From contig NC_134366.1 in NCBI RefSeq assembly GCF_035582795.1, positions 1,934,501 through 1,998,500 on the forward strand: 64,000 nt of DNA, written 5' to 3'. The DNA is from Mycteria americana (Eukaryota > Chordata > Aves > Ciconiiformes > Ciconiidae). Positions 62,076-64,000 of the stretch are shown piece after piece. Made by a program: the position numbers and the translations under genes. A model generated the notes under the pieces. It searched no databases. It had not been told where the DNA came from and saw nothing but the letters and a program-made list of their open reading frames with translations. Every line of letters starts with the position of its first letter. Within the stretch, counting starts at the first letter, position 1.

Positions 62076-62131
62076 GAGGGAAGGGAAGGGAAAGGGGAAA
62101 GAAAAGCATAGGGGGAAAAAGGGGAAGAAAC
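62076..62131. repeat. GGGAA-type purine tract
   Basis: Two to three GGGAA units followed by A- and G-rich sequence, almost entirely purine for about 55 bases. The unit is the complement of the TTCCC array at 51.8 kb, so the two tracts are in opposite orientation about 10 kb apart. Confidence 0.8.
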
Positions 62132-64000
62132 AGCTTTCAAGACTATACCCCATCTTCTTGATGCTGATCAGAATATTTTTTTATTGCTCTCTCAAAATTG
62201 ACATCGACAATAACAACACTGGAGGCTGGGAAGGAAGTGCATGATATGACCAGGTTTGCTGTTGACACCCTGTTCTTCATGCTGGTTAATTCACAAAGGC
62301 TAGAGAAAGCTCTAACAAAGCTGCGAAGTATGTTACAACAGCACCTCACTGAGAACAATGTGTTTTGCTCAACACTGCAGTTATGGTAAGATTTATGGCT
62401 CCTACTCCAAGAATTTAACTTCTTAGCAGATGAGTCAGGCAAAAAATGTCTTGCTCACAGATGGTGAGCAGAATCATGGAGAAATTAAGTGACTTGATGG
62501 GGTTATAAAAGCAGACTGTAACAGAGCTGGGAATTGATCCCAAACCCCTTGAATCTTTGCCTGATGACTTAGAATAAGGTTGTCACTGAATTTTATCCCT
62601 ATGCAAGTAGAGTGTCAAGTTTAAGTCAGTTATCTGGATGCCTTTTTCCCACATCAAAGAGCGATTAGCGGCTCCAGATGTTTTGTGTCACCTAGCTCAG
62701 CCATCTGTCTTAAGGCGGAGCTATCAAGCTTGGACTGATGCTTCTTCAGTGACTGTTTGCAAATAAGCACTCAAAAGATTTGAACGATATGGTACACACG
62801 AAAAGGAACCTGTACGTTTGCCTTAGAGTGACTTCATGCCACAGTGCAAGCTCTTTTTATATATCATTCACTATATGGGCCCTGTTGGACAGCCAAATTG
62901 CCCATCCAAGCACTGTGAACAGCCTATTGCAGCTGAATTATTAATGCCTTAATAGACATCTCAGGATGAGATTCCTCTCAATTAACATTAAGTCCCTATA
63001 TGTTAAGCATTCAGTATTTAATTCTAAACTCTTGCTCCCTTCCAAGCCTTTCTCTGCTAACTTTTTGGCCAAGCCGTCACATTCATGCAGGCTGTCTTGA
63101 ACCAGGATGGAAAGCTGATCCAGAATAAAACTAACTACATTTTCTGTCGAGTTAGTTTTAACCCAAGAGGTTTCTTGAACCAGCCTATATGGTGGTCACG
63201 GGAGTGCCAGCGGCATTACTTACTGAAATATGGCATGGGAAGTCAGGAATGAGCAGGCAGATGGGCAGAGGGAGGGTGGACCGCCTCTTTGGCAGTGGTG
63301 CAATTTATGCTTCAATAGGATGGGAAGCAACGGCAAATGAAATACCCATGTCTGTGCTGGTAGAGTTTAAGTGCTCTGCAGCCCGCAGAGAAAGTTAGGG
63401 ATTGTGTTGATCCCACAAGTGCAAATATTTGTATAATGTGCAGTGGAAAAGTTTAACCGAAGAGCAAACGAAGAAGCTGTGTTACACTAAAGAATAGTGG
63501 GGTTTTGTGTGTGCCTGGTCATCCCGCTCTCGTCACCGCGAGCATCAAGTCACCAGAAAAAGACGTTCCATTCCTCTGTGCTCTGAGAGGCCAAAGCAGT
63601 GGGAGCTGCGGGGCTGGGTCTGTATCACTTGTATAAAACCAGAATTATTTGCTAAATTCAATTACTCATGTCAATTTTTAGAAGGCAGGGAGAAAAAACA
63701 CAGGAGTCAACATTGCTTAATTGGAAGGCAAACATGATGTAGTAAGAGTGAGGGAGAGGCTAGTTTTGGGGTTTTTTTCCTCTGCTAAGTGCTTTTCTGT
63801 AGAATTTTTATAGGCTTTAAGCAAATGATTTATCTAACTTCCACTGTTGACAAGGTGAGCATGCAAGTTCCTTTAACAGCTACTGGATGTACTAGAGTGC
63901 AATTTGTCCCAGGTATCTTATATGCTTATTTTAACATTGGAAGATTTGCCCTTTGGAAGTGTTGACTTCTTTCTTCATTGACAGAGGTTATAACTTTATT

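Larger units (their letters stand above)
56057..64000. other. Intergenic DNA, no gene seen
   Basis: AT-rich sequence carrying the unnamed dispersed repeat, a palindrome cluster and small tandem repeats, all listed separately. The largest open frame (57,089-57,595, 168 codons) matches no family I know, has no splice-like edges and is opposed by a 77-codon frame on the other strand. No RNA gene was recognised to the right edge. Confidence 0.55.

Noticed and set aside
1-64000. tRNA, snRNA, miRNA, CRISPR or viral genes
   Set aside because: I looked by eye for tRNA B-box sequences, U1/U6 starts, common conserved miRNA seeds, spaced direct repeats and retroviral motifs. None was convincing, though weak matches could be missed without a search tool.

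Overview
The window looks like intergenic and upstream-regulatory DNA from a bird. The best evidence is a set of CR1 LINE fragments of avian type: two young copies of one subfamily, one in each orientation, plus three older pieces. They have the CR1 3' end signature, a repeating ATTCTATGATTCTG-type tail with no poly-A. Interspersed-repeat density is otherwise low, there are no Alu/L1/B-type elements, and several microsatellites have 5-bp units. I could not identify the species. No complete protein-coding gene, rRNA, tRNA or recognisable miRNA was found. The many open frames are short, lie in stop-poor GC-rich DNA, often overlap on both strands, and resemble no family I know.

Layout. Positions 1-21,000 are non-coding, moderately GC-rich DNA holding one CR1 3' fragment (about 4,730-4,975, minus), an archaic CR1 fragment (about 13,911-14,195, minus) and a possible hAT end (17,231). 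Around 21,050-21,384 there is a plausible first exon with a TATA box, a good Kozak context and a donor site. A young CR1 copy (minus) sits at 25,298-25,886. From about 29,900 to 38,400 the DNA has few recognisable interspersed repeats and is locally CpG-rich. It culminates in a CpG island at about 36,770-38,300 that is unusually full of homopolymer runs and has TATA-like and splice-like signals; this is the best candidate for a real gene promoter and 5'UTR in the window, but no protein can be assigned. A longer CR1 copy with recognisable reverse-transcriptase motifs lies at 41,766-42,840 (plus) and carries an unusual internal microduplication.

The right third (about 48,000-64,000) is visibly more AT-rich. 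It contains an exon-like open frame with one predicted membrane span (48,873-49,086), a long TTCCC array (about 51,700-51,964), ATTAG and other microsatellites, an old CR1 3' end (about 55,930-56,056), and several diverged copies of a dispersed repeat I cannot name.

No multi-gene system, operon-like arrangement, CRISPR array or complete mobile element is present. The items most worth following are the CpG island, the two exon candidates, the altered CR1 copy, the unnamed repeat family and the GC shift along the window.
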